The position numbers and the translations under genes were made by a program. A stretch of DNA of 62,892 bases from HGM13233 sp964478515. Its GTDB lineage: Bacteria > Bacillota > Clostridia > Oscillospirales > Ruminococcaceae. The stretch covers positions 1 to 62,892 of the forward strand of contig CAYZIL010000010.1 in the NCBI GenBank assembly GCA_964478515.1, read 5' to 3'. Positions 15,090 to 23,889 of the stretch are shown piece after piece. The notes beneath the pieces were generated by a model. That model did no database searches and was not told where the DNA came from. It was given only the letters and a program-made list of their open reading frames with translations. The stretch's first letter is position 1; each line of letters opens with the position of its first letter.

Positions 15090-16586
15090 TCAGTCTTCGG
15101 GCTCGGCCCAGCCGCGGGCGCGCTCAACGGCGCGGTCAAAGCCGCGGCAGAGCTTTTGCCGAGTCGCGTCGTCCATGTCCGGCTCAAATGTCATGTCCAG
15201 TGTCCATTGGCGGCGAATGTCGTCCAAGTCGCGGAACACGCCGGTGGCAAGTCCGGCAAGATAGGCGGCGCCGAGCGCCGTGGTCTCGCGAATCATCGGC
15301 CGGCGCACGGTGATGTTCATGATATCGGCCTGAAACTGCATCAGGAATTTGTCTGCCGACGCGCCGCCGTCGACGCGCAGTTCGTGCAGCGCGACGCCGG
15401 TGTCGGCCTCCATCGCTTTTAGCAGCAGTCGCGACTGGTAGGCAATAGACTCGTTGGCGGCGCGAATTATGTGGTTGCGGCTGACGCCGCGCGTCAGTCC
15501 GACAATGACGCCGCGCGCGTACATGTCCCAATAGGGCGCGCCGAGGCCGGTAAAGGCTGGCACGATGTAGACGCCGGCGGTATCCTTTACCTTGCGGGAA
15601 AAGTATTCGACGTCGCTCGACTCGCGAATGAGCCCGAGCTCGTCGCGAATCCACTGAATTACCGCGCCGCCGACAAAAACGGAGCCTTCCAGCGCGTACT
15701 GGACCCCGCTTTGCGCGCAGGAGGCGGCGAGCGTGGTCAGCAGGCCGTTTTTGCTGTGGCAGCGCTCGGCGCCGGTATTCATCAGCAAAAAACAGCCGGT
15801 GCCGTAGGTGTTTTTGGCGTCGCCCTTTTCAAAGCAGGTCTGGCCGAAAAGCGCCGCCTGCTGGTCGCCGGCAATGCCGGCAATGGGGATGTCGACGCCG
15901 CCGAAATTGTAATAGCCGTAAACCTCGCTGCTGCTTTTTACTTGCGGAAGCATCTGCATTGGTATACCTAATTTTTGGCACAGCGTCCGGTCCCAACACA
16001 GGTTGTTGATGTCGAACAGCATGGTGCGCGAGGCGTTGGAATAGTCGGTAACGTGGACGGCGCCGCCGCTCAGCTTCCAGACCAGCCACGAGTCGACGGT
16101 GCCGAAAAGCAGTTCGCCGCGCTCGGCCTTTTTGCGCGCGCCGTCTACGTTGTCGAGTATCCACTTGACCTTTGTGCCGGAAAAGTAGGCGTCTACGACG
16201 AGACCGGTGGTCTCGCGGATATAGTCGGTCATGCCGTCGGCGACAAGCTGCTCGCAAATTGGCGCGGTGCGCCGGCACTGCCAGACTATGGCGTTGTACA
16301 CGGGGCGGCCGGTTGCCTTTTCCCAAACAACGGTGGTCTCGCGCTGGTTGGTTATGCCTATGCCGGCAACGTCGTGCACGTCTATGTTGCTGCGGGCTAT
16401 AACCTCGCTGAGCACGCCGAGCTGGGAGGAATATATCTCCAGCGGGTCGTGCTCCACATAGCCGGCGCGGGGGTAAATTTGGGAAAATTCGCGCTGGGCA
16501 AGTTCGACTATATTTTGATGCTCGTCAAAAATTATCGCCCGCGAGCTGGTAGTGCCCTGGTCGAGAGCGATTAGATATTTTGCCAT
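15090..16586 (-). CDS. glpK: Glycerol kinase
   Basis: 498 residues, the full family length. It phosphorylates glycerol to sn-glycerol 3-phosphate. FGGY signatures are ALDQGTTSSRAIIF at the N-terminus, IGITNQRETTVVWEKATG, GIAGDQQAALFGQ, NTYGTGCFLLMNTG and the second FGGY block GVALHELRVDGGASADKFLM. The start ATG at 16586 has GGAGG upstream, and the longer open frame is not used. No glpF, glpD or glpO lies next to it. A divergent MFS transporter 142 bases away might bring in a related substrate, which is speculation. Confidence 0.97.
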   Translation of the reverse strand: MAKYLIALDQGTTSSRAIIFDEHQNIVELAQREFSQIYPRAGYVEHDPLEIYSSQLGVLSEVIARSNIDVHDVAGIGITNQRETTVVWEKATGRPVYNAIVWQCRRTAPICEQLVADGMTDYIRETTGLVVDAYFSGTKVKWILDNVDGARKKAERGELLFGTVDSWLVWKLSGGAVHVTDYSNASRTMLFDINNLCWDRTLCQKLGIPMQMLPQVKSSSEVYGYYNFGGVDIPIAGIAGDQQAALFGQTCFEKGDAKNTYGTGCFLLMNTGAERCHSKNGLLTTLAASCAQSGVQYALEGSVFVGGAVIQWIRDELGLIRESSDVEYFSRKVKDTAGVYIVPAFTGLGAPYWDMYARGVIVGLTRGVSRNHIIRAANESIAYQSRLLLKAMEADTGVALHELRVDGGASADKFLMQFQADIMNITVRRPMIRETTALGAAYLAGLATGVFRDLDDIRRQWTLDMTFEPDMDDATRQKLCRGFDRAVERARGWAEPED

Positions 16587-16728
16587 GTTTTGTACCTCCG
16601 CGACAGCGTCAGATGTTGTGTTTATTCTATCACGCCGGCGCCGGCGGCGCAATAAATCGCATTTGTCAGCGCGGCGCTTTGATGGTATTATTAGAAAACG
16701 GCGGCAACCGCCGCCGCAAGAGGTAAAT

Positions 16729-17895
16729 ATGAAGCTTTCCCTGTCGTTGCGGTTGAAATTGCTCGAGGCGTTTATGTTCGCGTCGCTGACGCTCGTCAAC
16801 GGTAACTTCACCACATTTTTGAATTTGATGGGCTATTCCGACACGGTAATAGGCATTTTGTTCGCAGCCGCCGGCGCGGTGACGATGGTTTGCGAGCCGC
16901 TGCTGGGTTCCCTGTGCGACCGCCATTCGCCCTTTCGGGTGCTGATGATTTGCTGCACCGGCGCGGCGGCGGGAACGATGTTTTTGTTCTTTCGCTTTGC
17001 CGGCGTGTTCACTATGTCGCTCGTCTATGCGGTGACAGTCGGACTCATGGTGTGCACTATGGGGCTGCTCGACAACTGGGTGATGCGGCTCGCGCAGGAA
17101 AACAGCGGTATAGACTACGGCCGCACCCGCGCAGTGGGCTCGCTGAGCTTTGCCGCGGCCACTTACCTTTTCGGGCAGCTTTTGGCGCGCATAGGCTACG
17201 AAAACGCCCGCTGGCTGCTGCTGGGCGCGGCGACGCTCACGGTGCTCACGGCGCTTATGGTGCCAGACCCGCGCCGCGAGTCGGCCGCAGAGCCGGTTTC
17301 GCTGCACGAGGCTCTCGTCTATTTGGCGCACAACCGCGAGTACAAAGTTTTCGTTTTCTGTCTGCTGCTGGCAATGCTCAGCGGCCAGTCGTTCCAGTCC
17401 TACTTGCCGGTGCTGCTCGAGCGTGTCGGCGGCGGCATTGGCTACGTCGGCACCGCCAACGCTCTGGCTGCGGCAACGGAGATAGTGGTGATGGCGGCGA
17501 TGACGCCGCTGGTGAAAAAATTCGGAACCCGCCGGGTGCTGTGCGTCGGCTTTTTCGGCCACGCGCTCAAGTCGGTGGTTTCGGTGCTTATGCCGACGCC
17601 GGCTGCTGTCGCAGCGGCCTCGCTGCTGCAAATATTCAGCTTTGCCATTACTATTCCCGCAAGCGTCCTTTATCAGTTTGAGCATGTCGAGCCGCGCTAC
17701 ACCGGCGTGGCCACAATGCTTTCGATGTCGCTTACCTACAGCCTCGCCCAGTTTTTCGGCTTTGCCTACGGCGCGCTCAGCGACGCGCTCGGCGTGGTGA
17801 GCATGCTGCTGCTGATGTCGCTTTGCGCGGTTGCCGGCGGCGTTGTATTTTTGCTGGAGACGCGCCGAACGAGCAAAAGCGCGCCGCAAAACTGA
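16729..17895 (+). CDS. Major facilitator superfamily transporter
   Basis: 388 residues with about 12 hydrophobic helices and short loops, of the MFS_1-like type. The loop 2-3 motif G-x-L-x-D-R appears as EPLLGSLCDRHSPFRVL (about 60-75), and the second half carries TPLVKKFGTRRVLCVG. Substrate unknown. The ATG has AGAGG about 7 bases upstream; the long open frame before it lacks signals. It is divergent from glpK, and a terminator follows the stop. Confidence 0.85.
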   Translation: MKLSLSLRLKLLEAFMFASLTLVNGNFTTFLNLMGYSDTVIGILFAAAGAVTMVCEPLLGSLCDRHSPFRVLMICCTGAAAGTMFLFFRFAGVFTMSLVYAVTVGLMVCTMGLLDNWVMRLAQENSGIDYGRTRAVGSLSFAAATYLFGQLLARIGYENARWLLLGAATLTVLTALMVPDPRRESAAEPVSLHEALVYLAHNREYKVFVFCLLLAMLSGQSFQSYLPVLLERVGGGIGYVGTANALAAATEIVVMAAMTPLVKKFGTRRVLCVGFFGHALKSVVSVLMPTPAAVAAASLLQIFSFAITIPASVLYQFEHVEPRYTGVATMLSMSLTYSLAQFFGFAYGALSDALGVVSMLLLMSLCAVAGGVVFLLETRRTSKSAPQN

Positions 17896-17926
17896 ACCGG
17901 CAGACGATTTGTCTTATAAACATTGA

Positions 17927-17970
17927 AATGCCCCCGCCGTCCCTATTTGAGACGCGAGGGCATTTTTTGT
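17927..17970 (+). terminator. Terminator after the MFS gene
   Basis: AATGCCC (17927-17933) pairs with GGGCATT (17958-17964), with further partial pairing of CGTC and GACG inside, followed by TTTTTTG. It lies between convergent genes and probably also serves the leftward gene ending at 17988. Confidence 0.7.
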
Positions 17971-17987
17971 CTGGCACGCAAAAATGT

Positions 17988-18626
17988 TCAGACCAACAGC
18001 CACGGCTGCCCGTTTGGCATTACGGTCACGGCGCCGGGCATCCGCTCAATAATTCTGCCGTCGGCAATGTCCCGCACAACAACCTCTTCGCGGTAGTCGT
18101 CGTCCTCGTACCAGGTCGAAAAAAACAGCTTGTTGCCCTGACGGTAACAAAAGGATTCGTGCTCGCTGAGCGCAAAGCGCAGCTTGTCGGGATAAACAAT
18201 CTCAAATTCGCTTTCGCCGCCCTGCCGGGTGAGCATCAGCGGCGCCGTGTGCAACAACAGGTTATAGCAGTCCCGCACTTCCTCAAGCGGCACGCAAGCG
18301 GCGCTTGTGAGCGCAGCCGAACGGTCGTCGTATTGCTCAACTTTTATCTGCCGCGCCTTAAAATCGACCAGCAGCATACAGATATGGCCGTCGCAGTATA
18401 TCGGCCGGCCGAAATATTGTCCGGAGCGGGGCTTTATCGGCTCAACAACCTCGCCGTGCGGATAGCTGACGAACAGCAGCGTATTGGATTTGATTTCGTG
18501 TTTCGAATTATAAAGCTCTTCTGCCTCGTAAAGGTCGCCGTGGATATAGTCCGTGCCCCAATACCAGTGCTCGCAGCCGTCCAGTTTTTCGAGGTAGGTT
18601 ATGCCCCGCGTATTTATGGTTTTCAT
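17988..18626 (-). CDS. Hypothetical protein, beta-rich, cytoplasmic
   Basis: 212 residues, no signal peptide or membrane helix. The sequence alternates short beta-prone stretches with turns (LLFVSYPHGEVVEP, ICMLLVDFKARQIKVEQYD, NKLFFSTWYEDDDYREEVVV), which suggests a small beta-propeller or beta-sandwich. It is rich in Tyr, Trp and acidic residues. AAGGAG lies at good spacing before the ATG, so it is a real gene. I do not recognise the family. It is flanked by two transporters but is not obviously in their operons. Confidence 0.75.
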   Translation of the reverse strand: MKTINTRGITYLEKLDGCEHWYWGTDYIHGDLYEAEELYNSKHEIKSNTLLFVSYPHGEVVEPIKPRSGQYFGRPIYCDGHICMLLVDFKARQIKVEQYDDRSAALTSAACVPLEEVRDCYNLLLHTAPLMLTRQGGESEFEIVYPDKLRFALSEHESFCYRQGNKLFFSTWYEDDDYREEVVVRDIADGRIIERMPGAVTVMPNGQPWLLV

Positions 18627-18707
18627 TTTGCTCTCCTTCGAATTGAGTATTGCCGCTCACAGTGTCTGCTTTAATTTTGCGGCCTTATTCTCAAGCTTCT
18701 TTCAATA

Positions 18708-18756
18708 ACGTTCAAAACAAACGGCGGCGGCGCGAGTAGCATCGCGTCCGCCGCCG
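18708..18756 (-). terminator. Terminator of the SLC45-like transporter gene
   Basis: CGGCGGCGGCGC (18722-18733) pairs with GCGTCCGCCGCCG (18744-18756) with one bulged base and a small loop. On the minus strand it is followed by TTTGTTTTG. It lies about 40 bases after the stop at 18797. Confidence 0.75.
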
Positions 18757-18796
18757 AATCTGTTCAGGTATTTACAAACAGCCCGTTCAAACAGGT

Positions 18797-20149
18797 CTAT
18801 GCGTCGAGCTCTTCAAAAGCCTCTATGCCCTTGACCGGCGTGGGCTTGTTGTCGCCGTGGCGCACGAACAGCATAGTGACAAACGAGGCGGCGACGAACA
18901 GCGCGCCGTAGGGGAACAGTGTCGAGTAGCCGACGGAATCAATAAAGAAACCGGACAGCGCCGGCGTGACGGTCTGCGCGGCCATTGAAAAGGTGTAATA
19001 ATAGCCGGTGAATTTGCCGATGTCGGCGCCGCGGCACATCTCAACCACCATCGGCAGCGAATTGACGTTTATGGCCGCCCAGGCGAGTCCGACCAGCGCG
19101 AAAAGGATATACAGAACGTACGAAAAGCTGTCGCTTGCCAGTGTAAACAGGTAACCGCCTAAAAAGCAGCCGGTAAGCAGTATAATACCGGCAAGGATGG
19201 TGCGCTTGCGGCCTATTTTAGACGCCAGCGCGCCAATTGGTATGTAGCTAATAATGGCGCCGGCAGTCGCGACGGTAAGGCACATAGAGGCCTGCCCCAG
19301 CGACATGTTCCACATCGTCGACGCGTATTTGGTAAAGGAGGTCGTTATGGCGTTGTAGCCCATGAACCACAGCGCTATGGAGCAAAGCAGGAAAGCCAGC
19401 GAACGTTTTACCGGCGCCGGCAGTTTTTCGTTGCCGCTCGCGTCGGCTACGGCGAGGTCGTCCTCGGGGTGGGCGGCCTCGTACTCGCGCATTTCACCGT
19501 CAATACGGCGCTCCTTGACAGTCAGGAAAAGCACCAGTACGGCCACGACCATAATGCCGGCGACTATCAAAAACAGCGGCAGGTAGTCGACGTGCTCAAG
19601 CCCCTCGGTGCGGGACTTGGAATAGAGCACAGAGGTTATCAGCAAATAGATTATGCCGCCGACGGCGCCCATCAGGTTAATGACCGCGTTGGCCTTGCTG
19701 CGCAGCGGCTTGGGCGTGACGTCGGGCATGAGCGCCACAGCCGGTGAGCGGTATATGCCCATTGCCACCAACAAAAGTCCCAAAACGGCAATAAAGGCGA
19801 ATTTCAGCGTGCCCAGCGACGAGGCGCCGGAAACATTCGCGGCATAGTAGGCATTGTCGAGCAGCGGCAGCGCCGACATAAGAATTACGGCAAGACCAGT
19901 ACCCACCAGAATAAAGGGCATGCGTCGCCCCAAGCGCGAGCCGCACTTGTCGGAAAGCGCGCCGAAAAGCGGCAGTAAAAACAGTGCCAGCACGTTGTCG
20001 GCGCCCATTACCAGACCGGAAACGGTGTTGTTTATGCCGAAGGTGTCTCGCAGTATCAGCGGAATTACGTTGTCGTACATCTGCCAAAAGGCGCAGATTG
20101 ACAAAAAGGCGAGACCGACGAGGAAGGTGCGCTTATTGTTAAGCTTCAT
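18797..20149 (-). CDS. MFS transporter of the SLC45/GPH-like sugar transporter group
   Basis: 450 residues with about 12 helices. The loop 2-3 motif reads FGALSDKCGSRLGRRMPFI (residues about 62-80), the form seen in sucrose/maltose SLC45-like carriers, and the next half-motif is YRSPAVALMPDVTPKPLRSK, also characteristic of that group. A charged central loop (EMREYEAAHPEDD) separates the two six-helix bundles. Uptake of a disaccharide or other glycoside with protons is the family expectation; the actual sugar is unknown. GGGAG precedes the ATG. bioY ends 91 bases upstream and has its own promoter. Confidence 0.85.
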   Translation of the reverse strand: MKLNNKRTFLVGLAFLSICAFWQMYDNVIPLILRDTFGINNTVSGLVMGADNVLALFLLPLFGALSDKCGSRLGRRMPFILVGTGLAVILMSALPLLDNAYYAANVSGASSLGTLKFAFIAVLGLLLVAMGIYRSPAVALMPDVTPKPLRSKANAVINLMGAVGGIIYLLITSVLYSKSRTEGLEHVDYLPLFLIVAGIMVVAVLVLFLTVKERRIDGEMREYEAAHPEDDLAVADASGNEKLPAPVKRSLAFLLCSIALWFMGYNAITTSFTKYASTMWNMSLGQASMCLTVATAGAIISYIPIGALASKIGRKRTILAGIILLTGCFLGGYLFTLASDSFSYVLYILFALVGLAWAAINVNSLPMVVEMCRGADIGKFTGYYYTFSMAAQTVTPALSGFFIDSVGYSTLFPYGALFVAASFVTMLFVRHGDNKPTPVKGIEAFEELDA

Positions 20150-20239
20150 TGACTGTACGCTCCCGTGTTTTGTGGCCGGCGCGGCCGGCTGTTTACACTG
20201 AGTTTAACATATTATCACGCCGCAGACAACGGCGTTTTG

Positions 20240-20821
20240 TCAGTGCCGCGCCGCAAGATATTTTTCCACTCTGGAACACAGCAGGGCGGACAGCGCCGCT
20301 TTGAGAGCGTCGGGAATGACAAAGGGCGCAACGCACATGCCCAGCGCGCCGACAAAGCTGACGGGGCTGACATTGCGGGTGTAGACGACGCTGAACCAGG
20401 CGGTGCCGAACGCGTAGCAGACGGCAAGCGAGGCGGCCAGCGCCGCGGCGCGGGCAAAACGTCTGTCCCCGCACAGGCGGCGCACCGTCGCATAAGTTAC
20501 CGGCATAAGCAAAAAGCCGAGAATATAGCCGCCGGTGGGCCCGAGCAGCGCGACAAAACCCGAATTGAAACCGGCAAAGACGGGCAGGCCGACAGCGCCG
20601 AGCAGTATATACAGCGCTACGCTCAGCGTGCCGTCGCGCGCGCCGAGCAGCTGTGCGGTGCAAAAGACCGCAAAGGTCTGCATGGTAATCGGCACGGCGG
20701 CGGGCACTGTCAGCCAGGAGCACAGCGCGCTCAACGCCGCCATAAGCGATATCATTGTGAGCGAGCGAATGTCCGTGCGGCGTGGTTTTGGTGCGGCGGG
20801 AAGGGACTTAGTATTGTTCAT
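20240..20821 (-). CDS. bioY: Biotin transporter BioY (ECF S component)
   Basis: 193 residues with about six hydrophobic helices. BioY signatures include ALSAWLTVPAAVPITMQTF-like residues near the N-terminus (seen here as LTVPAAVPITMQTFAV), GAVGLPVFAGFNSGF and LLGPTGGYILGFLL. It is the biotin-specific membrane S component that works with the EcfAA'T energising module, which is not in this window. AGGAG lies 9 bases before the ATG. Its promoter is overlaid by a palindrome matching the BirA operator, so expression should fall when biotin is plentiful. birA itself is at 49.3 kb. Confidence 0.93.
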   Translation of the reverse strand: MNNTKSLPAAPKPRRTDIRSLTMISLMAALSALCSWLTVPAAVPITMQTFAVFCTAQLLGARDGTLSVALYILLGAVGLPVFAGFNSGFVALLGPTGGYILGFLLMPVTYATVRRLCGDRRFARAAALAASLAVCYAFGTAWFSVVYTRNVSPVSFVGALGMCVAPFVIPDALKAALSALLCSRVEKYLAARH

Positions 20822-20852
20822 CACAAACTCTCCTGAAAAAGGGCTGGTTATG

Positions 20853-20909
20853 ATGATATCGCTGCAAAACAAAATTGTCAACCATTATTAGAAATAATGG
20901 TTGACAATT
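20853..20909 (-). promoter_or_regulatory. bioY promoter with BirA operator
   Basis: On the minus strand a promoter reads TTGACA (20881-20876), 17-base spacer, TATCAT (20858-20853). The -35 element lies inside a perfect palindrome with 17-bp arms (20873-20889 and 20893-20909) and a 3-base centre AGA. Its half-sites give TTGTCAACC-N15-GGTTGACAA, the layout of Gram-positive BirA boxes. Holo-BirA dimers bound here would cover the -35 region. Confidence 0.85.
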
Positions 20910-20923
20910 GGCGGCGCTGACGT

Positions 20924-21841
20924 TCAGCGCTGGCTGCGAATAAAGTACTCTATTTCGTTGCGCGTGGGCATTGAGGGCTGAGCGCCCAGCTTGGTGGTGG
21001 CCAGCGCGCCGGCAGAATTGCCGAAGACCATTGCGGCTTCAATGTCGCCGCACTCGCAGTAATGATAAGCAAAAGCGGCCGTAAAGGCGTCGCCGGCGCC
21101 GGTAGTGTCGACCGGGTCGACGGAAAAGGGCGAAAAGTGTTTTGACTTGCTGCCGTCATAGAGCATAGAGCCGCTGCCGCCCATTTTCAGCGCCACATAG
21201 CGGCAGCCGAGCAGTGCCATTAGTTTGTCCATTGCGGCGCGCAGCTCGCTTTCAGTGCCGGTCGGCATTCCGGTGTAGTGGGCGAGTTCGACGCGGTTTG
21301 GCGTGGCAATAAAAACGCCCTCTATTTCTTCAATTGGCATGTCGCGCGTCGGTCCCATGTCGAGCACCAACGGCACGCCGTGCTCGCGGCACAGCCGGCC
21401 GACACATTTCATGGCGTTGAAGTCGGTCTCCATTTGCATAACGGCAATGTCGAACTTGTTTTCGGCAAAGGCGCGTTCGGCGCTGGCGGAATAGTCGTTG
21501 AGGTTTGCGCCGGGAAAGACGACAATGCGGTTGTCGCCGTTTTGTTCGAGCATAACGACGGCAAGGCCGGTATCGTGTTCGGTTTTTATTTCTATGTAGT
21601 CGGTACGCACCCGCGCGCGGCTGAGCGAGGCGAGCAGTTCGGAACCGTTTACGTCTATGCCGACGCTGCCCAAAAGCAGGCATTCGGCGCCCAAACGGGT
21701 CATGGCCACGGCCTGGTTGGAACCCTTGCCGCCCAAAGCGTAGGAGTAGCCCTCGCCGAAGCAGCTCTCGCCGCCTTGCGGAAAGCGGAGAAATTTCAGG
21801 ATGAGATCGCGCATTATACTTCCGGCAACGAGCGTTTTCAA
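20924..21841 (-). CDS. PfkB family carbohydrate kinase (ribokinase-like)
   Basis: 305 residues. It is similar to ribokinases: the N-terminal glycine motif YALGGKGSNQAVAMTRLG (about 35-52), the substrate-lid region, and the C-terminal PfkB signature PVDTTGAGDAFTAAF with the catalytic Asp. Family members phosphorylate a sugar C-5 or C-1 hydroxyl. The start overlaps the end of the upstream sugar isomerase gene by 4 bases (ATGA), so the two are translationally coupled and probably act on the same sugar. Ribose cannot be asserted without the pocket residues. Confidence 0.88.
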   Translation of the reverse strand: MKTLVAGSIMRDLILKFLRFPQGGESCFGEGYSYALGGKGSNQAVAMTRLGAECLLLGSVGIDVNGSELLASLSRARVRTDYIEIKTEHDTGLAVVMLEQNGDNRIVVFPGANLNDYSASAERAFAENKFDIAVMQMETDFNAMKCVGRLCREHGVPLVLDMGPTRDMPIEEIEGVFIATPNRVELAHYTGMPTGTESELRAAMDKLMALLGCRYVALKMGGSGSMLYDGSKSKHFSPFSVDPVDTTGAGDAFTAAFAYHYCECGDIEAAMVFGNSAGALATTKLGAQPSMPTRNEIEYFIRSQR

Positions 21842-22704
21842 CGCAGAAACCTTCTTTCACGAATGTTCTTTTTGATTTTTCTCTGGATAAACTCGCAGCA
21901 GGCGGCCATTTCGCTCTCGGCGGTTATGCCGTGCAGCATAATGTCGCCGCGGTAGCCCCAGCGGTCGAGCAGCATAAGAAAATAGTCGTAGTCGACTATG
22001 CCGCTGCCGGTGGAGCAAAATTCCACCCCTGCGCCCTGCTTTATGTCCTTGCCGTGGGCGAGCACAATATAGTCGCCGAGCAGCTCAAACGCGGCGCCGA
22101 TTATGGACTGCGCCTTTTCGCGCTCGGCAGTTCCCGGCAAAAACAGATTGGCGGCGTCCATCACTATGCGCAGCCGCTCGCTGCCGACATCTTTTATGAG
22201 TTCAAGCGCCTTTTGCGGGGTGTCGACTATATTGGAGGCCTCGGTCTCGACGGCAAGCGTCAAGTCGTACTGTTCTGCGATGTCGCACAGCTGCCGCGCC
22301 GTGGCGCGCAGGTCCTGCCAGGCGTCGGGCAGGTGGCTGGCGGCGTCGTACTTCCACATTGACTCGGGGCAGCGGCTGCCGGTGCAAAGCGTCACGGTGC
22401 CAATACCAAGCGCGCGAAACCCGGCGGCCGCCACGGCAAAGCGGCGCACGCCGTCGGCGCGTTTGGCGGCGTCGGGGTCTATCATATTGAAAGTGCCGTT
22501 GCCGGCAACGAGTTCGACGCCGTGCTTTTGCGCGGTCGCCGCAACGGCGTCGCAAAGGCCGGCGGGTATTTCACCCGGCAGCTCCTCGTCGCAGACGGTG
22601 CCGAAGTCGAACTGCGCCGAGCTGTAGCCGTATTCGTGAATTTTGGCGAACAGTTCGTCCGGCTCACAGCGGGCAAAATCAGTAGTACAAATACCGGCTC
22701 TCAT
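21838..22704 (-). CDS. Sugar phosphate isomerase/epimerase (xylose isomerase-like TIM barrel)
   Basis: 288 residues. The AP endonuclease 2-type TIM barrel is recognised from GVELVAGNGTFNMIDPD, LTLAVETEASNIVDTP (metal Glu in AVETE), IVMDAANLF (metal Asp) and VLAHGKDI (metal His). The final metal Glu of many members is replaced here by the region DIMLHGI. It is coupled by a 4-base overlap to a PfkB kinase and follows a serine hydrolase gene, so an isomerase-kinase sugar route is likely. The substrate is unknown. Confidence 0.82.
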   Translation of the reverse strand: MRAGICTTDFARCEPDELFAKIHEYGYSSAQFDFGTVCDEELPGEIPAGLCDAVAATAQKHGVELVAGNGTFNMIDPDAAKRADGVRRFAVAAAGFRALGIGTVTLCTGSRCPESMWKYDAASHLPDAWQDLRATARQLCDIAEQYDLTLAVETEASNIVDTPQKALELIKDVGSERLRIVMDAANLFLPGTAEREKAQSIIGAAFELLGDYIVLAHGKDIKQGAGVEFCSTGSGIVDYDYFLMLLDRWGYRGDIMLHGITAESEMAACCEFIQRKIKKNIRERRFLR

Positions 22705-22722
22705 TTTTTATGCTCCTTTCAA

Positions 22723-23880
22723 CTAAAGACAGCCGTAAACGGCGTTGCGCACCAGCGGGTAAACGACCTTTTCGTCGGGGTTGGGCCGCAGCTGCTGCAT
22801 GTAGTTTATCGTCAGCCGCTCGGCGGGGTCGACAATGGCGAAGGTACCGGCGGCGCCTGCCCAGCCGAATTCGCCGCCGCTGCCGTTGTAATTGCACTGA
22901 CCCTTGTCCAGCAGCACGCGCACGCCCAGACCGTAGCCGAAGCCGCCGAAAAAATCCCAGCCGGTATGGCTTGAGTCCTGAAAGCTGCGCAGCTGCGCGG
23001 CGTCAAGATGGTTGACGCGCAGGTAATCCACGGTCTTGCGCCCGAGTATGCGCACCGCGCCCAAGGTGCCGCCGTTGAGCAGCATGTTGAGAAAGCGGTC
23101 CATGTCGTCGAGTGTGGACAGCGCGCCCGAGCCGGCCTCGGTAAAGCGATGTTCGGGTTCGTGCAGCCGATCAAAATTGCGGTTAGGCGTCAGACTGCCG
23201 CTTTCGCGAGTATACAGCGCGGCAACGCGCGCGCGGTTGGCGTCGGTAATGAAAAAGCCGGTGTCGCTCATGCCCAGCGGGTCGAAAATGTGCGCGCGCA
23301 GATAATCGGCGTAGCTCTCGCCGCTGATTACTTCTATTACCGCCGCAAGGATGTCAAAACCAACGCCGTAGTTGAACTGGGCGCCGGGCTCGCAGCAAAG
23401 CGGAATTTCGGCGGCGGCGGCGGCAAAGTCGCGCACCGTGAAAGAGCCTTTTTTTTCGAGTTCCGCCATAGCGGCGTTGAGCGCGCGGCCGGTGGCGTTG
23501 TCGGTCCAGTAGTAGGGATAGCCCGACGTCATCGTCATCAGGTCCTTTATTGTGACGCTGCGCGCGGCGGGGCGCACCGAACCGTCGGCGGCATAGACGC
23601 GCGGCACCGCAAATTCGGGCAAAAAACGCTCCAGCGGGTCGTTCATGCGCAGCGCACCGCGCTCAAACAGCTGCAGGACGGCGACTGCGGTAAAAAGCTT
23701 GGTCTCAGAGCAGATTCTGAAGATGGCGTCGCCGCGCAGCGGCCGGCCGTCGTCCTTGTCGGCAAGACCGCCGCAGTAGCTGAAAACGCGCTCGCCGTTT
23801 ATGCAAACCGAAAGGGAATTGCCGGCGGGGCCGTTTTCGCGCACCGTGTTGAGCACTTGAACAACGGGTCTGAAATCCAT
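22723..23880 (-). CDS. Serine hydrolase of the beta-lactamase/DD-peptidase (class C-like) family
   Basis: 385 residues. The catalytic SxxK motif is S58-E-T-K61 in RICSETKLFT, preceded by the usual AIFR. The second-motif tyrosine is probably in FNYGVGFDIL. The third motif (normally KTG/HxG) may be SHTGWDFFGGFGYGLG. No signal peptide is seen, so it acts in the cytoplasm and is more likely an esterase or amidase than a beta-lactamase. It lies between the YgjP-like peptidase (10 bases) and the sugar isomerase (18 bases), inside one operon. Confidence 0.85.
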   Translation of the reverse strand: MDFRPVVQVLNTVRENGPAGNSLSVCINGERVFSYCGGLADKDDGRPLRGDAIFRICSETKLFTAVAVLQLFERGALRMNDPLERFLPEFAVPRVYAADGSVRPAARSVTIKDLMTMTSGYPYYWTDNATGRALNAAMAELEKKGSFTVRDFAAAAAEIPLCCEPGAQFNYGVGFDILAAVIEVISGESYADYLRAHIFDPLGMSDTGFFITDANRARVAALYTRESGSLTPNRNFDRLHEPEHRFTEAGSGALSTLDDMDRFLNMLLNGGTLGAVRILGRKTVDYLRVNHLDAAQLRSFQDSSHTGWDFFGGFGYGLGVRVLLDKGQCNYNGSGGEFGWAGAAGTFAIVDPAERLTINYMQQLRPNPDEKVVYPLVRNAVYGCL

Positions 23881-23889
23881 CTTTACACC

